From positions 208,867,452 through 208,931,451 of the forward strand of contig BTPG01000004.1 in the NCBI GenBank assembly GCA_036245525.1: a stretch of DNA of 64,000 nt. Direction: 5' to 3'. Position 1 is the first letter of the stretch. Each line of letters begins with the position of its first letter. A program made the position numbers and the translations under genes. Positions 29,895-41,290 of this stretch are shown piece by piece. The notes below the pieces were generated by a model. The model did no database searches. It had not been told where the DNA came from and saw nothing but the letters and a program-made list of their open reading frames with translations. The DNA comes from Semisulcospira habei (lineage: Eukaryota > Mollusca > Gastropoda > Semisulcospiridae).

Positions 29895-29909
29895 GTATTT
29901 GTTTTCATT

Positions 29910-30599
29910 GCTCCACTATTTTCGTTAAAGAAATCAAGAAGAAATCTTCCGATCACGCCAGACATGACTGACTCGGTCAAAGGAAAATACATGTATACAT
30001 AACAGACTTATGACGTAATTTTAATTCTTTTATGGCGGCGCCGTCTACAGTACTGAGTGTGCCTGTTGTTTCGAACAACAATAAGTGACTTTGTACTTTA
30101 GAACGTTTTGGTGACCTTTTATAGAACAAAACGGGCACCCAAGACGCGTCATAAAGAGGGATTCAACAAGACGTCCGCCATTAGTCGCCTACAAGGGTTT
30201 TTGGTACACGGTTTGCACTAAATGAAGCGATTGGTCGTATGCCGTAGGGATGAAAACAAATAACATATGTCGTATGTAACGGCGCTTTTTCAGAGGTCCT
30301 TACTGCACTGTGTAAATTACTTCGCTTATCATAACAAACGTCGCCGTTTTGTTCTACCAGAAGTTAACTGTATCCGACTTACATCTATGCAACGCTTGCA
30401 TTCATTTCCCTTTTAAATGCTGTCTTAAAAACTGACCCATATTTTTCAATCTTGATTTTCAGTGTTTGTGTATTTAGTCATCCTCCGTTCTCTTGTGTGA
30501 TTGTACATATGGTTTTTGTTTTGTCACTTTTTGTATACTATTTTTCTTGTTCGTTATATGTATAGGCGCCTTGTAATTCCTCTTTATTATTTATTAATA
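29910..30599. other. Non-coding stretch, nothing recognised
   Basis: Unique-looking, AT-rich sequence with no exon-like frame. It ends at a TTAA-flanked MITE. Confidence 0.4.
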
Positions 30600-30603
30600 T
30601 TAA

Positions 30604-30690
30604 CCCTTAGGCTGTGGGTAGCGGTTGTTGTCACCTGATTATTCCTGCAGGAATCATCGCGATAAAGGACGGCTACCAACAGACAAAGGG
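30604..30690. mobile_element. TTAA-flanked hairpin MITE, GATTCCTGCAGGAATC family
   Basis: 87 bp between TTAA 30600-30603 and 30691-30694, starting CCCTTAGGCTGTGGGTAGCG and ending AGACAAAGGG, with ATTCCTGCAGGAAT at the centre. Confidence 0.75.
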
Positions 30691-30960
30691 TTAAAATCTG
30701 TGGGTTTTTTTTTGGTCAGTTTCTCTGCCTTCGCACAAACTCGAGATAAAAACGTGAGTCGCTGGCACTGCCTATAAAAATCTCTCCTTCAAGTGTTGAT
30801 TGAACAGCAAGATTTATGGAGACACCTGTATCTGTTCAGACCATTGTAAGGCAATATCTGGTATACAAGCACTGTGATTAAACACTTTGCGCTGACGCTC
30901 CTGAAGTCGCGCAGCAAACCCCGATACGCATTCCCCGCCCGCGGAACACAGGTATTAATG

Positions 30961-31027
30961 TGTGCTGATCTGTGATGTTGGACCTTGCGGCCGATGGCCG
31001 CAAGGTCCAACATTACAGATCAGCACA
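30961..31027. repeat. Near-perfect palindrome, 32-bp arms
   Basis: TGTGCTGATCTGTGATGTTG to 30992 pairs with 30996-31027 (one mismatch) around the spacer GAT. Shorter related motifs (GATCTGTGTTCCGCAGATC) follow at about 31037. Confidence 0.75.
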
Positions 31028-31329
31028 GATGTATGATCTGTGTTCCGCAGATCAGCAAACAAAAATTGGGACAGCAACAGGCAAAACAGGCAGAGCCCCG
31101 CAAACCTTCCATTTTGAGGCTCGGCACCGCCCTTGCGGAGACAGCCATGAGCCAAGCAAACCTTCGATCAGGAAGCATTCGCGACGTGCGACGACCTATC
31201 AATATCTGTGTCTCGCTCACATTTTAAGCGTTCGTCGTTGGACTTACAGCAGACACTTCGCGAGTAAGCTTGCGGCGGGCTTTTGGAAGATGACGTATTG
31301 GGGCAGTGATCACTGATGGTACAGTACAC

Positions 31330-32120
31330 TACACATTGAAAGAATACACAGCACAATGTGAACACGCTTGGAAGTTAATGCAATGCTTCGTTTAAAATTA
31401 AACCCTATCTCGCTAGGAGTAGCCTATAGGTGCACAAAGAAGAGGAACTATATTTTGCCGCTGCGTAATTTGCAGTTTGTCTGCATATGACATTTGAAGT
31501 TTGCTGCAAGGATTCTTAGCAGCTGGCATTAGCACTGACACTCATATATATTGGGATTAAAACGAGGACTAAGAAAAAAAAAACCGAACTGAGAAAGATG
31601 ACACAGAGATGATTTAATAAATCAGTCAGTCAAGCAATCAATGAATATGTTTTATGATGAACAGCTAGGTTTAGGGCAGGGTGGAGTGGGAGGGAGGAGG
31701 CACGTACTGCATAATGTACACGTACTATTTCTTTTACACACTATTACCGTTTTTTTCTGTGTTTCCATCACCCACTCATAACACCATTGGGCTCAATCTC
31801 ATGTTTTATTTGAGTGATTTACAAAATACATGAACTTGCTTCTGTTATCTTATCTTCTTACTGGCTTTGACATTTCGCTGGAAGATTTACAGTCCCATAC
31901 TTTAAGCCTGTCTCACGTGACGCATACGGAGGTTGCCTATATAATTGATATGTGTGTGTAGGTAGCGTTTTGTTTGAGGTGGCAGTTGTGGCCTCATCTT
32001 TAAGTTTGGTGCCCCTGTGCATGTGGCCACCAGTACTATTTACAGAACTGATGGCTGCATGTGCAGGCTAGTTCACGGTATCACTGATCAATGTGTGTTG
32101 GGCAGCCTATTGTTTGATCA
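31330..32120. other. Non-coding stretch, nothing recognised
   Basis: No splice-bordered frame. The phrase GTTTGGTGCCCCTGT near 32003 recurs at about 32778 with neighbouring similar text (TTTACAGAACTGATGGCTGC against TTCACAAAACTGATGGCTGC), so 31990-32080 and 32760-32850 are a diverged direct repeat. Confidence 0.45.
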
Positions 32121-32121
32121 G

Positions 32122-32124
<3 letters not shown>

Positions 32125-32183
<59 letters not shown>

Positions 32184-32240
32184 ACTTGTATAGCGCCTAA
32201 CCTCAGACTAGAGCTCTAGGCGCTTAACAAAAACTAATTG
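32125..32240. repeat. AAT microsatellite with retroposon-like end
   Basis: About 18 AAT units lead into GTACTTGTATAGCGCCTAAC and CTCTAGGCGCTTAACA. A similar ATTTATATCGCGC ... CTCTAAGCGCGTTACA follows AAT units at 57088-57165, so both are probably the 3' end of one SINE or LINE family. Confidence 0.6.
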
Positions 32241-32349
32241 TACAAAAATAAATAATTACAAAAACGCAATTTACAAAAGTACTAAAACAAAATACAACGT
32301 ACTCTATAAGCAAGCTATAAAGTCACCATTCAAAAATGCTACGCTTATG

Positions 32350-32351
32350 CG

Positions 32352-32438
<87 letters not shown>

Positions 32439-32457
32439 ACACACACACACACAGACA

Positions 32458-32501
<44 letters not shown>

Positions 32502-32514
32502 CACACACACACAC
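32350..32514. repeat. AC microsatellite
   Basis: GC run, then about 155 bp of AC with sparse T and G interruptions. The open frame over it (His-Thr repeats) is not a gene. Confidence 0.95.
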
Positions 32515-33329
32515 TACTTCTAACAGAGATAGAGTGATGATAGTTCAGCATGACAGGTCTGTGACAAAGTCATTCGTAGTAGACAGAAAAAAGATGTGTC
32601 TTTAGGGCTCGCCTGAATGCCTCTCTCAACTCCACGTATCTCAGTGGTGGCATCATCCATGATGTCTGTGTGCATTTGGCCACTGGTGCTGTTTACAAAG
32701 GTGCTGTTTACAGAACTAGTGACTGCGTATGCATATTAGTTCTGTTATTGTTATCAGATCTGGCCTCATCTCTAAGTTTGGTGCCCCTGTCAGCATGAGG
32801 CCAACAGTACTTTTCACAAAACTGATGGCTGCATGTGCAGTGTGATGAACTACAGGTATAATTGAGATTTGTAGGTGGGCAGCTAAAATACAGGCAGTCA
32901 ATACAAGTCACTTTCCTAACCTCAAGTTTCTATATAGGTTGTACAGTCCACTAATGCCCATCAGTATACAACCGATTGAATGCAAGACGAAGCGATCACG
33001 GCCGGATACGCAACTGGATTCGTCTGCTACAACCGCCATTTTGTGCAGCCGCAGAGATGGCCTAGGTGCAAAGTAGCGATCGTGAATTTGGACGGTTTTA
33101 CAAGATAAAGACGTCAAAGAATTAAATAACTATAATTACAACCGCTGCATTGTTGCAGAGATCGGAGGTCACCTTGAATTTAACGTCGGCGAAACTGAGG
33201 CGATCTCCATGACTCCAACAGAACAAAGTGATTTGGGGAAAATACATACTGAGTACACAGTATGAAGGAATCCGTCCTCAACGCATTCGAGACGTGCCGC
33301 CTCCGAGACACTAAATCAAGATTCAAGAT

Positions 33330-33444
33330 AGTACTCAAACCAAGGGGAATCACAGCGCTGGACAGACAACAGTTAGATCCCCTGCCCTGCAGGGGATCTA
33401 ACTGTTGTCTGTCCAGCGCTGTGATTCCCCTTGGTTTGAGTACT
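33330..33444. repeat. Perfect 115-bp palindrome, 56-bp arms
   Basis: 33330-33385 (AGTACTCAAACCAAGGGGAA...) is the exact inverse of 33389-33444 around the spacer CCT. No mismatch was found on reading both arms. No TTAA border is present. A motif shared with the Penelope-like element follows at 33456-33482. Confidence 0.85.
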
Positions 33445-33621
33445 GACAATTCTGCCAGCGCTAGCCTCACCTATCTGGTTTGTGAAGATTCAAGATAACT
33501 TTATTGTTGTTATATAGCAACATTTGTCTCATTGCACCAGTCCAAGCGATGTTAGCCGATAGACACTAACAGCATCGTGATTTGCATATAATTATAATAA
33601 ACTCCGACAGTTCATTCCTAT

Positions 33622-33715
33622 ATCCCCTTAGCTCAGTAGGTATTGCACGCAGACTTAAATCACACGCAGGATTTGATTGATGCCGTCACTGACGCGGGTT
33701 AAACCTCCACCCCTT
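33622..33715 (+). repeat. Degenerate tRNA-like sequence (possible SINE head)
   Basis: CCTTAGCTCAGTAGGTA resembles a Pol III A box and GCGGGTTAAACCTCC, about 60 bp on, a decayed B box. It lacks a foldable acceptor stem, so it is not called a tRNA gene. Confidence 0.35.
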
Positions 33716-34600
33716 CTCCCGCGGTGTTATTTGTTTATTTATAATTTATTTATTTTGTGTTTATGTTTTACTTATTTCTTTATACATTTATCGTGTTGCT
33801 CTTGCTCTTGTTGTTTTGTTTTTCTGCTCGTGGTACTGGTCTTTAAAATGACTGGCTATCTTATTCTTTTATTCGTATTTCTTTTATTTCTTAAAAATAA
33901 TCATCATGAATTTCCACCGGAAGAACGTTTGCGGTCCATGTCTGATCTTTTCCACTGGCACCTAGACAATATTTTAAGACTACAATTCAGTGTTCTCAAC
34001 TTTTCCCATACTTTTTGTTTATTTATAAGGATGTTTCTTTGCGAAATGAAGCGTTGGGGAACCCCCCTCTCCAATCTATTTATAAATCGATGCCTTAGAG
34101 CGGTAGAAGAGTTAAACAACAATTTTCTGTTTTTTTTATAAGCTTGTCGTGCCGCAGTTGTGAAAATCTTCTAAAGCATCTTTTATCTAGAACATTTTGT
34201 TTATGTTAAACCTGTTTTAATTTACAATCGTGTTGTACATCAAGGCTGCCCACGTTTACCCTGTAGCGGTGCCGGATGTCTTTTCGATTGTCGTCTTCTC
34301 TCTTCCGTCGCTCAACTTTCCTCTCCTTTCCTTTAAACGGACAGCAGATGTACGAGGGGGTGGGGGGTGGGGGTGGGTGGGGGGGGATCACTATTACACT
34401 TTCGGGGACATTATCTTTGTTTCTCTGGCATATCGTCACATCCCAGAATTGCGCATCCAGGCACACTTTCGCCGAGTTCTAAGTTCACTATTACTGGTGT
34501 TCACCGTGTCTAATGCACAAAATGGCCGACTGCAGACGACGCGCGTAACGACGCTGGCTGTGTGACGTCACTTGCATTCAATCAATTGTGCACGTCTTTG
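33716..34600. other. Non-coding stretch with a G-rich patch
   Basis: T-rich then mixed sequence. 34350-34388 on the plus strand is a G-rich run (GGGGGTGGGGGGTGGGGGTG) able in principle to form a G-quadruplex. Open frames here look like chance. Confidence 0.4.
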
Positions 34601-34625
34601 GTGGGTGTTTGCGGTTTATTACCAT

Positions 34626-34825
34626 GTATGTGTATGTTCTCATATTGTATGCTGATGCGTATGTACAAAACCTACATTACAAACAAACAAAAATAAATCA
34701 TACAAAAATAATTTAAATAAATAGTTATTTGGGATTTACGCCGAGCAGGCGGCCAAGGCCATCTCACGGCAGTGCGGGGAAATAAAGAAGATAAAGTAAG
34801 TCAAAGATACCTGGGACATATGATA
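34626..34825. repeat. Direct repeat, copy 1, carrying a LINE 3'-end fragment
   Basis: Shares TGTATGCTGATG, ACAAACAAACAAAAA and GATACCTGGGACATATGA with copy 2 at 35015-35165. Copy 1 has in addition, at about 34725-34795, TTATTTGGGATTTACGCCGA and GGCCATCTCACGGC, the minus-strand 3' end of the I-type LINE. Confidence 0.6.
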
Positions 34826-34936
34826 TGACATGCACAGTACTATGGTGGATGAGATTGAGTATGAACATCATGGCATCAGATGTACACATGTAGTCTATTC
34901 TGGCTAGGGTAGTTATGCTGCGTGGTTCTTGTGGTG

Positions 34937-34937
<1 letters not shown>

Positions 34938-34975
<38 letters not shown>

Positions 34976-34980
34976 TGTGT
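34938..34980. repeat. GT microsatellite
   Basis: About 43 bp of GT with one T insertion, between the two direct repeat copies. Confidence 0.9.
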
Positions 34981-35014
34981 GGTGGGGAGCAGGTGGTATG
35001 GCACCTATTACCAT

Positions 35015-35165
35015 TATATGTGTACATGTATGTTCTCATCTTGTATGCTGATGTGTATGTGCAAACCTACATCACAAACAAACAAAAACAAATAAATAAT
35101 AAATAATAAATTTAAATAATAAATAAATAAAATAAATCGGAGATACCTGGGACATATGAATATGC
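35015..35165. repeat. Direct repeat, copy 2, without the LINE fragment
   Basis: Same flanks as copy 1 but only an AAATAAATAAT-rich stretch between them. It behaves like an empty site. Confidence 0.55.
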
Positions 35166-35169
35166 ATGC

Positions 35170-36420
35170 TAAGTAAAGGATAGATTATGAACATGCACAG
35201 ATGTATGCGTATTGAAAAAATTCTTCCTTTCCTATCCTTGGTAGCCACCACCATATCATTAGTGATCGTGTGCATCAAGGAATTATTTCCTTCCATAATT
35301 AAAAAGGGTTACTATATGTATTGTGTCTCATTCATTCCTGATAAAGCTTGATCATAAGAGTTCTTGTGAGTACTTGAGTGCGGATTGGTTGAATGGGTTG
35401 CACACACAAAAAAAAAACCAAAAAAAAAAACAAACAAACAAACAAAAAACCCAATTCTATATTTAGTATTTAGATGTTCATCTGAACATGGTGATTTAGA
35501 TGGAAACGGTTCGGAGATGGATTTCAGTCAGCCTGGCTTGTGCCTAAGACCAGACTGATAAGACCGTGTTTGATCAGTTAATCTTATCTCCCTAATAAAA
35601 AGAGCAGGCCTACACATAGAGCCGTTAGGTTGAAAAACAGACGAACAACATACATGCTGTATCTGGACAAAAAGTCTTCAGAATGTTGAAGATGGTCGGC
35701 TGACACAATGCAAAACATGCACGAGGCGAGTTTACTTTCGATATGCTTTCCTCCCACAAAAGACCGTGTTCTTTGGGAAAGTCTGCTTCCAAGACCAGGA
35801 AAAATAACGTATATGATGTGCTTCAAAGTTCAAATCCAAAATAATCTCTGTCTCACTTCAGGAGCAAAGTAAAACTGCATCAACCGTGCGCGTCCTTTCG
35901 AGGGCATCTCGGCTGACCGCCATTTTGAAACTAGCGACGCGAGTATGCTTACGGCATTAAAAATATTACTTTTTAATTTATTTTATCGTAAATATGTTCA
36001 CATGTTTACATGATCATGATTTTAATTTGATCACTGGAATAAACTTGTAATTTGTATGATTGAAATTTTCAATGTTATGCACAAACAATGTCTTGCACCT
36101 TATCCGGGCCGTGTACGAGGACTAGTTTCCCCACAGCGAACAAATAGCGCTCGAAAAATACTTCTAAAAAAAATGTCTCCATCCTAAGGACAAATATTGT
36201 TGCCATGCATAAACTATATGGCATTAGTACTTTCGTTTCGTACCTGCAAACCATTGTTACTCTTTTGACGAACTACTTACCTCTGCAGAAATTGCGTAAG
36301 CTGCTAGACTATATATTCATAGGTCAATCAAACACAGTGCCTTATCTATCACGAGTATGGGCAATGAAAAAGAAAAGGAATGAAAAGTTCTATAGATGTA
36401 TTGGCAATTAGATTATCGGT
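35170..36420. other. Non-coding stretch, nothing recognised
   Basis: A-rich patch at 35407-35450. A minus-strand open frame at 35826-35584 lacks any family resemblance and paired splice sites. No repeat partner was seen. Confidence 0.4.
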
Positions 36421-36541
36421 TATGTGTGCTCGTATCACACGACGGGGGAGAACCCCAAAAAGAAAGAAACGCGCTTAGAAAAAACGGTTAGAACACGACG
36501 TACCGCACGCGTAAGCCTGTGTGATGCAGATCCTCCCCCAC

Positions 36542-36823
<282 letters not shown>

Positions 36824-37262
36824 ACACAAAAACAACAAGAAGAGAAAATGCAACGGGGAAAAACCCTACCACTGTATATACTGAAACTACGTATGCATAT
36901 ATTGAACTTTCTAACAACCACAAGTAAAGGCTAGTCAAACAATGTACACTGAGTCTGAAACAATAAAGAAGGAAACTCACGACTAAACAATGCCCATTTT
37001 TCAGGCTATCGCAAAAGAGACACCTACACGAAGTGCCTTTATTCTTCTGGAAATAAATAACCCGACAGCCTAGAGGTAATTTAGAGACATGTAGATGTTC
37101 AAAGAAGACATAAATCTACGCGGTGCATCTTATCTACCTTTAAAATAACAAAGAGAGAAAAGATACAACCCTCGTAAAGAGTTTCTACCACTTTCAAGTC
37201 TGAGATTAAGTTCCGTTTTGTTTCTTTTTTATCAAGCGTCCACAGCGAATAATATTATATCG

Positions 37263-37322
37263 GCCCTGATAGTTCAAGGGTGGCACCAAGCTAATCAGGC
37301 ACTACCCTTGAACTATCAGGGT
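37263..37322. repeat. Hairpin, GACCATGATA family
   Basis: CCCTGATAGTTCAAGGGTGG pairs with the inverse ending CTTGAACTATCAGGG. It stands 34 bp before a different TTAA-flanked hairpin element. Confidence 0.65.
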
Positions 37323-37359
37323 CGACGTCATCCACCCGCTAATGTGTTTCAAGGATTAA

Positions 37360-37570
37360 CCCGTTCAGCGCCAGCCAACGCAGACTGTGTTTCTGCACTC
37401 TTCGCTGAATCAACACCAGAAAGCTCTAGTTGTCCCAGGAACATGGAATCGAAACTGGTGTCAGCAAGAGGTGTAGAGCCTCATGAGCCCCCGCAACTGC
37501 GGGGGCTCATGAGGATCTACACCTCTTGCGGTTGTGGGTGGTGTTCAAATTTACTTGGCACTGAACGCGG
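37360..37570. mobile_element. TTAA-flanked hairpin MITE, GAGCCCCCGC family
   Basis: 211 bp between TTAA 37356-37359 and 37571-37574. Ends CCCGTTCAGCGCCAG and TTGGCACTGAACGCGG are inverted repeats. The central hairpin is 37463-37529 (GCAAGAGGTGTAGAGCCTC and inverse). Confidence 0.78.
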
Positions 37571-37587
37571 TTAAACTTCTTTGCTCA

Positions 37588-37868
37588 TTCCCCAACGCGG
37601 GTCTGCCCCGGGGGACTTGGGTGGGGTTAACTACTTTTTAGTTCCCGGGGGTCACCCTGGTCAGCCCCACAGGGTGGGGTTTCCCCCTCTATTCTGGGGC
37701 GTGTGTTTCCGTCTGCCCTTGGTCCATGCACCTGTATTTTCCTTTTTTTAAACTCTCCCTACTGTCTGCGCTGTCTGTAGCTCTTGATATTGGATGTGTG
37801 TTGCTAAATGGTCTTAGCTTTATTTAGCGTATTAGACCGGCTGGCGACATACATTCAGTATTCTGCTT

Positions 37869-37899
<31 letters not shown>

Positions 37900-37965
37900 C
37901 ACAAACAGTGCAGGCACGTCCAGAGAAAGTCTTGTTGCTGTCGGGACGTTAAGCCATGTACAACC
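37588..37965 (-). repeat. Dispersed ~400-bp repeat, copy 2
   Basis: Inverted relative to 19505-19905 with the same landmarks, plus a 29-T run (37871-37899) where copy 1 has a short A run. Confidence 0.55.
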
Positions 37966-38029
37966 AACATCCTTTGCTCATGCACACTGTTCACAATACC
38001 CGGGTGGCTGCACTTCACAAAAAGGTTAA

Positions 38030-38275
38030 CCCTTTTCCTGCAGGAATCATGAGGGCTAAAACCGCTACCGACGGCCAAACTGTCCACACAATCCAACTCC
38101 AAGAGGCATAGATCCTCATGAGCCCCCGCGACTGCGGGGGCTCATGAGGATCTATGTCTCTTGCTGAAACCAATTTGTGCCCATGTTTCTTCGACGGTTA
38201 TGGCTTTTGGTCGCTGAATGAAGGCAGATTTCAGAAACACAATGAACGATCAGTGGCCGCACGGGAAGGGGTTAC
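38030..38275. repeat. Truncated PstI-type hairpin MITE followed by a GAGCCCCCGC hairpin
   Basis: TTAACCC at 38028 leads straight to CCTGCAGGAATCATGAGG, so most of the left arm of the GATTCCTGCAGGAATC family is missing. A GAGCCCCCGC hairpin follows at 38100-38164, then the family's usual right part to GGGAAGGGG. Confidence 0.6.
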
Positions 38276-38445
38276 GGTGTCCCAGGAGGAGACATGAAGG
38301 CCTTTGATCCCGAGTAATGGATCCGAAAGAAACACCTGCATTAGGTTTGTTCGGTGCATTTCCAGCATTACTGTCTCTTTTGAACAAGATATAGTGGCTG
38401 AGAGGTCTAAAGGTGAAAGTGCCTTGTTTGCTCAGGGAGGAACTC

Positions 38446-38474
38446 TCTCTCTCTCTCTCTGTCGTTATAATGTC

Positions 38475-38546
<72 letters not shown>

Positions 38547-38806
38547 ATAAATCTATTTTATGTTGTAGATGTTAGCAAAGGCAAGTTTGTAAAACGACGA
38601 TTTGTTTGGTCAAAACTTTTTTACCGTTGATAAATAAAGTTTCATCATCATCATCATCATTCTCTCTCTCTCTCTCTCATGGACAGTGTGTGCGTGTGTG
38701 TGTGGGTGTGTGTGCGTGCGTGCGTGCGTGTGTGCGGGACTCTCTGTCTCACGATCAGTGTGCGTGCGTGCGCGCGTGCGCGTGTGTGTGTGTGTGCAGA
38801 CGGTGT

Positions 38807-38857
<51 letters not shown>

Positions 38858-38870
38858 CGCGCGTGTTTGT
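38446..38870. repeat. Cluster of microsatellites (CT, TTA, CAT, CT, GT/GC)
   Basis: CT 38446-38460, TTA 38475-38545, CAT 38643-38660, CT 38661-38678, GT/GC 38690-38870. Open frames across it are artefacts. Confidence 0.92.
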
Positions 38871-38939
38871 GTGAATCGTCTTTTCTAGTGCTCGTCTTTT
38901 CTAGTGCTACAGTTAAAATGTTATAATATTTATACACGC

Positions 38940-40000
38940 ATAGTTTTCCCCCCCTCTTTTTAGAGAATCAAAGGAAGAAAGAAAGGAACGAACGAACAAA
39001 CAAACAAACGAACCAACGAACGAACGAACAACTAGGTCATGGTCTATGAGTCGCTAACCAGACACTGCTTTGAGCAATCATAATTAATTTATCTCACGTT
39101 TTGTTGCTGTTGAGACTTCGGGTCAAGATGGCGACCAAAACAGTCGAAATTGTTTGAGCTGGTTTTGCTACTCCGGATCTTAAAGTTAAGAAATCTTTTG
39201 ATCTCGATAAAGATATTTTTGTATTTACGTCTGGACTATATGCGATACTCATGGCATTAAATTATAGTTACAACATACATTTAGACATATTTAATATTCT
39301 GATCTGTGTCGATTCCAGATCTGTACTAGAGAGTTTGAAAAGTTGGGGTTGTAACACTAGCAAAGATCTACTTTTTGAAATAAAATATATTATAAACTGT
39401 GTTATTTCTGTAGGTATAGTGGTAGATTTCTATGGGTACCTTTGTACCGTGGAGGTTTGGGGAATTAAATTTGTAATAAACTAGCAAACCATGGAGCAAA
39501 GAAATGAAGAAAACTCAGTAGTATGCAACAATAAGACATTATCTTTGCATGAAATCTGTTCTGTGCTCACAAATGTTTCCACAACGATAAATAAATACAT
39601 TTCTCAAATACTCCACCCTGTTCAGGAAAAACATCTTTGATATACAAGTTAAGATTAAATCAGTTCTTGGAAAACAAAAAGTTTCAAAAGACATCAGCTG
39701 CCAGTGCTTCAAACCGTTCTATTTGCAACATATGATATTTGTATGTCCTATTACGACACATTTGTTGAGCCAAAATAACATAAAGGTCGAAAATTTAAAA
39801 GAAAAGAATAGATGTTTTACATAACAACATCGCCATTTCAAGATTTCTGTCATAGTCCCATTGACGAACTGCTATAATATTTAGCTGTTAATTATTGCGA
39901 TGCATGATAACAAAGCATGTATTATTGTAATGCGGTCATATTTTGCATTATATTTAGTCTTTGGGGTCTAATATCACCAGTCAGTGACAAGGCCTTAAAT
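38940..40000. other. Non-coding stretch, nothing recognised
   Basis: GAAC/AAAC-rich patch at 38975-39030. AATAAA-type sequences and AT-rich text follow; no exon was recognised. Confidence 0.4.
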
Positions 40001-40007
40001 AAAATTT

Positions 40008-40326
40008 TGGTTGGTTGGTTAGTTCGGGTTTAACGTCCACAGCACCGAGGTGATCATGGACGGCCCTAACGGGCGGGTTATGGGGACCAGGGAAATCTAT
40101 TGCCTATGGAGTGCGACCTGAACACTGATCAACTCAGGCGCACTCCAACTGTGCCACTTTGATTTACCAGGACCTTTCAACGGACATGCTATTGAACAAA
40201 TCCGTTTTTTTCCCCCTGGATTGTGAGTCCAGCTACCGGGGCCGAGACGGGATTCGAACCCACGACCCGGCGATTCCCTTCGCTCTCCTGCTCCGACGTT
40301 TAACCGCCTGAGCTATTTCGGACTCT
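40008..40326 (-). mobile_element. tRNA-derived SINE
   Basis: On the minus strand it starts GTCCGAAATAGCTCAGGCGG. The A box TAGCTCAGGCGG is at 40304-40315 and a perfect B box GGTTCGAATCC at 40250-40260. About 240 bp of body follow, ending GGACGTTAAACCCGAACTAA and an AACC-type tail. The GTTAAACCC end resembles that of the I-type LINE, which may supply the machinery; that link is inferred. Confidence 0.75.
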
Positions 40327-40566
40327 TATAAAATTTTGATTCTTTCTGGTGTTTTTAAACGCTGATGTGATAGAGGCTAGGCCTAGCTGCGAATCCGGCA
40401 GATTCCCACCCTAGAGGTCACTAGTAACATTTCCACTGGGAGAACAATGGGAGAAAACTTGATAATACTACCACTGTCAGTGGTCGCAAACAGTATTTCT
40501 GACATAATCGCAACTACTATCAAACATCCTTAGCCGTCAAAGGAACATAGATACAAAGCGGGTTTA

Positions 40567-40677
40567 GCAAGAGGTATAGATCTTATGAGCCCCCCCCCCG
40601 CAACTGCTGGGGGCTCATGAGAATCTATGCCTCATGCAGTTTGGGTGGTGTCCACTTCTTTCACGACAGTGAACGAG
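40567..40677. repeat. Hairpin MITE, GAGCCCCCGC family, partial
   Basis: Hairpin 40567-40637, followed by the family end GACAGTGAACGAG and TTAA at 40678-40681. The left terminal part was not recognised. Confidence 0.6.
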
Positions 40678-40820
40678 TTAAAAAATGCTGGTGGGTATTT
40701 ATCACCTGGCAGCCGAACAATGTGTTCATTTAGTTCCAACAGTAATCAGCCTAATGAGAATAATCTTACGGCATGTGATACCGAGGCCATTACTGCTGCC
40801 GTTCGGCGCCGAGAAAATCT

Positions 40821-40988
40821 GCAAGAGGTATAGATCCTCATGAGCCCCCGCAGTTGCGGGGGCTCATGAGGATCTATACCTCTTGCTGATACCACTCTGA
40901 ATCCATGTTCTTAGGACAGCCTGTTTTTTGTTGTTGTTTCTGGAAGGTTGCAGAAACACAGTCTGTCATTATACTGGCACTGAACGAG
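40821..40988. repeat. Hairpin MITE, GAGCCCCCGC family
   Basis: Hairpin 40821-40886 with fully matching outer arms (GAGGTATAGATCCTCATGAG and inverse). The right end GGCACTGAACGAG is followed by TTAA 40989-40992. Confidence 0.65.
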
Positions 40989-41091
40989 TTAATTTACACT
41001 CCGTCGCATGCATAACACATCTGCACACCGCGATCAGCGGGATACACGTATACATATTACACGCTTGTTGTAGCAGTTCGTTTGGTGGCGG

Positions 41092-41290
41092 GGAGCTGGG
41101 GGAGCCCAGGTGGAAAAGCGAAGCTCGTCGTAAGGTTGCGCGTTCGAACTTGGGTCAGAATTTGTTCGGACCCTATTCGGTGTCCCGTCTTTGAAATCAC
41201 CTTCGTGGTGGACGAAAGACGTAATTTAGTAAACATTTCGTTTTGCTCGCTTATTTAAAACAACAACAACAAAACCCCACAGGACTTACG
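41092..41290 (+). mobile_element. tRNA-derived SINE, second family, copy 1
   Basis: A-box-like GGAGCCCAGGTGG (about 41101-41113) and B-box-like GCGTTCGAACTTGG (41139-41152). The body shares ATCACCTTCGTGGTGGACGA and AAGACGT (41196-41222) with an inverted copy at 50740-50890. Confidence 0.6.

Noticed and set aside
35584..35826. Minus-strand frame ending in a hydrophobic stretch, possible small membrane protein
   Set aside because: No splice sites, promoter or family resemblance; such lengths arise by chance in 64 kb.
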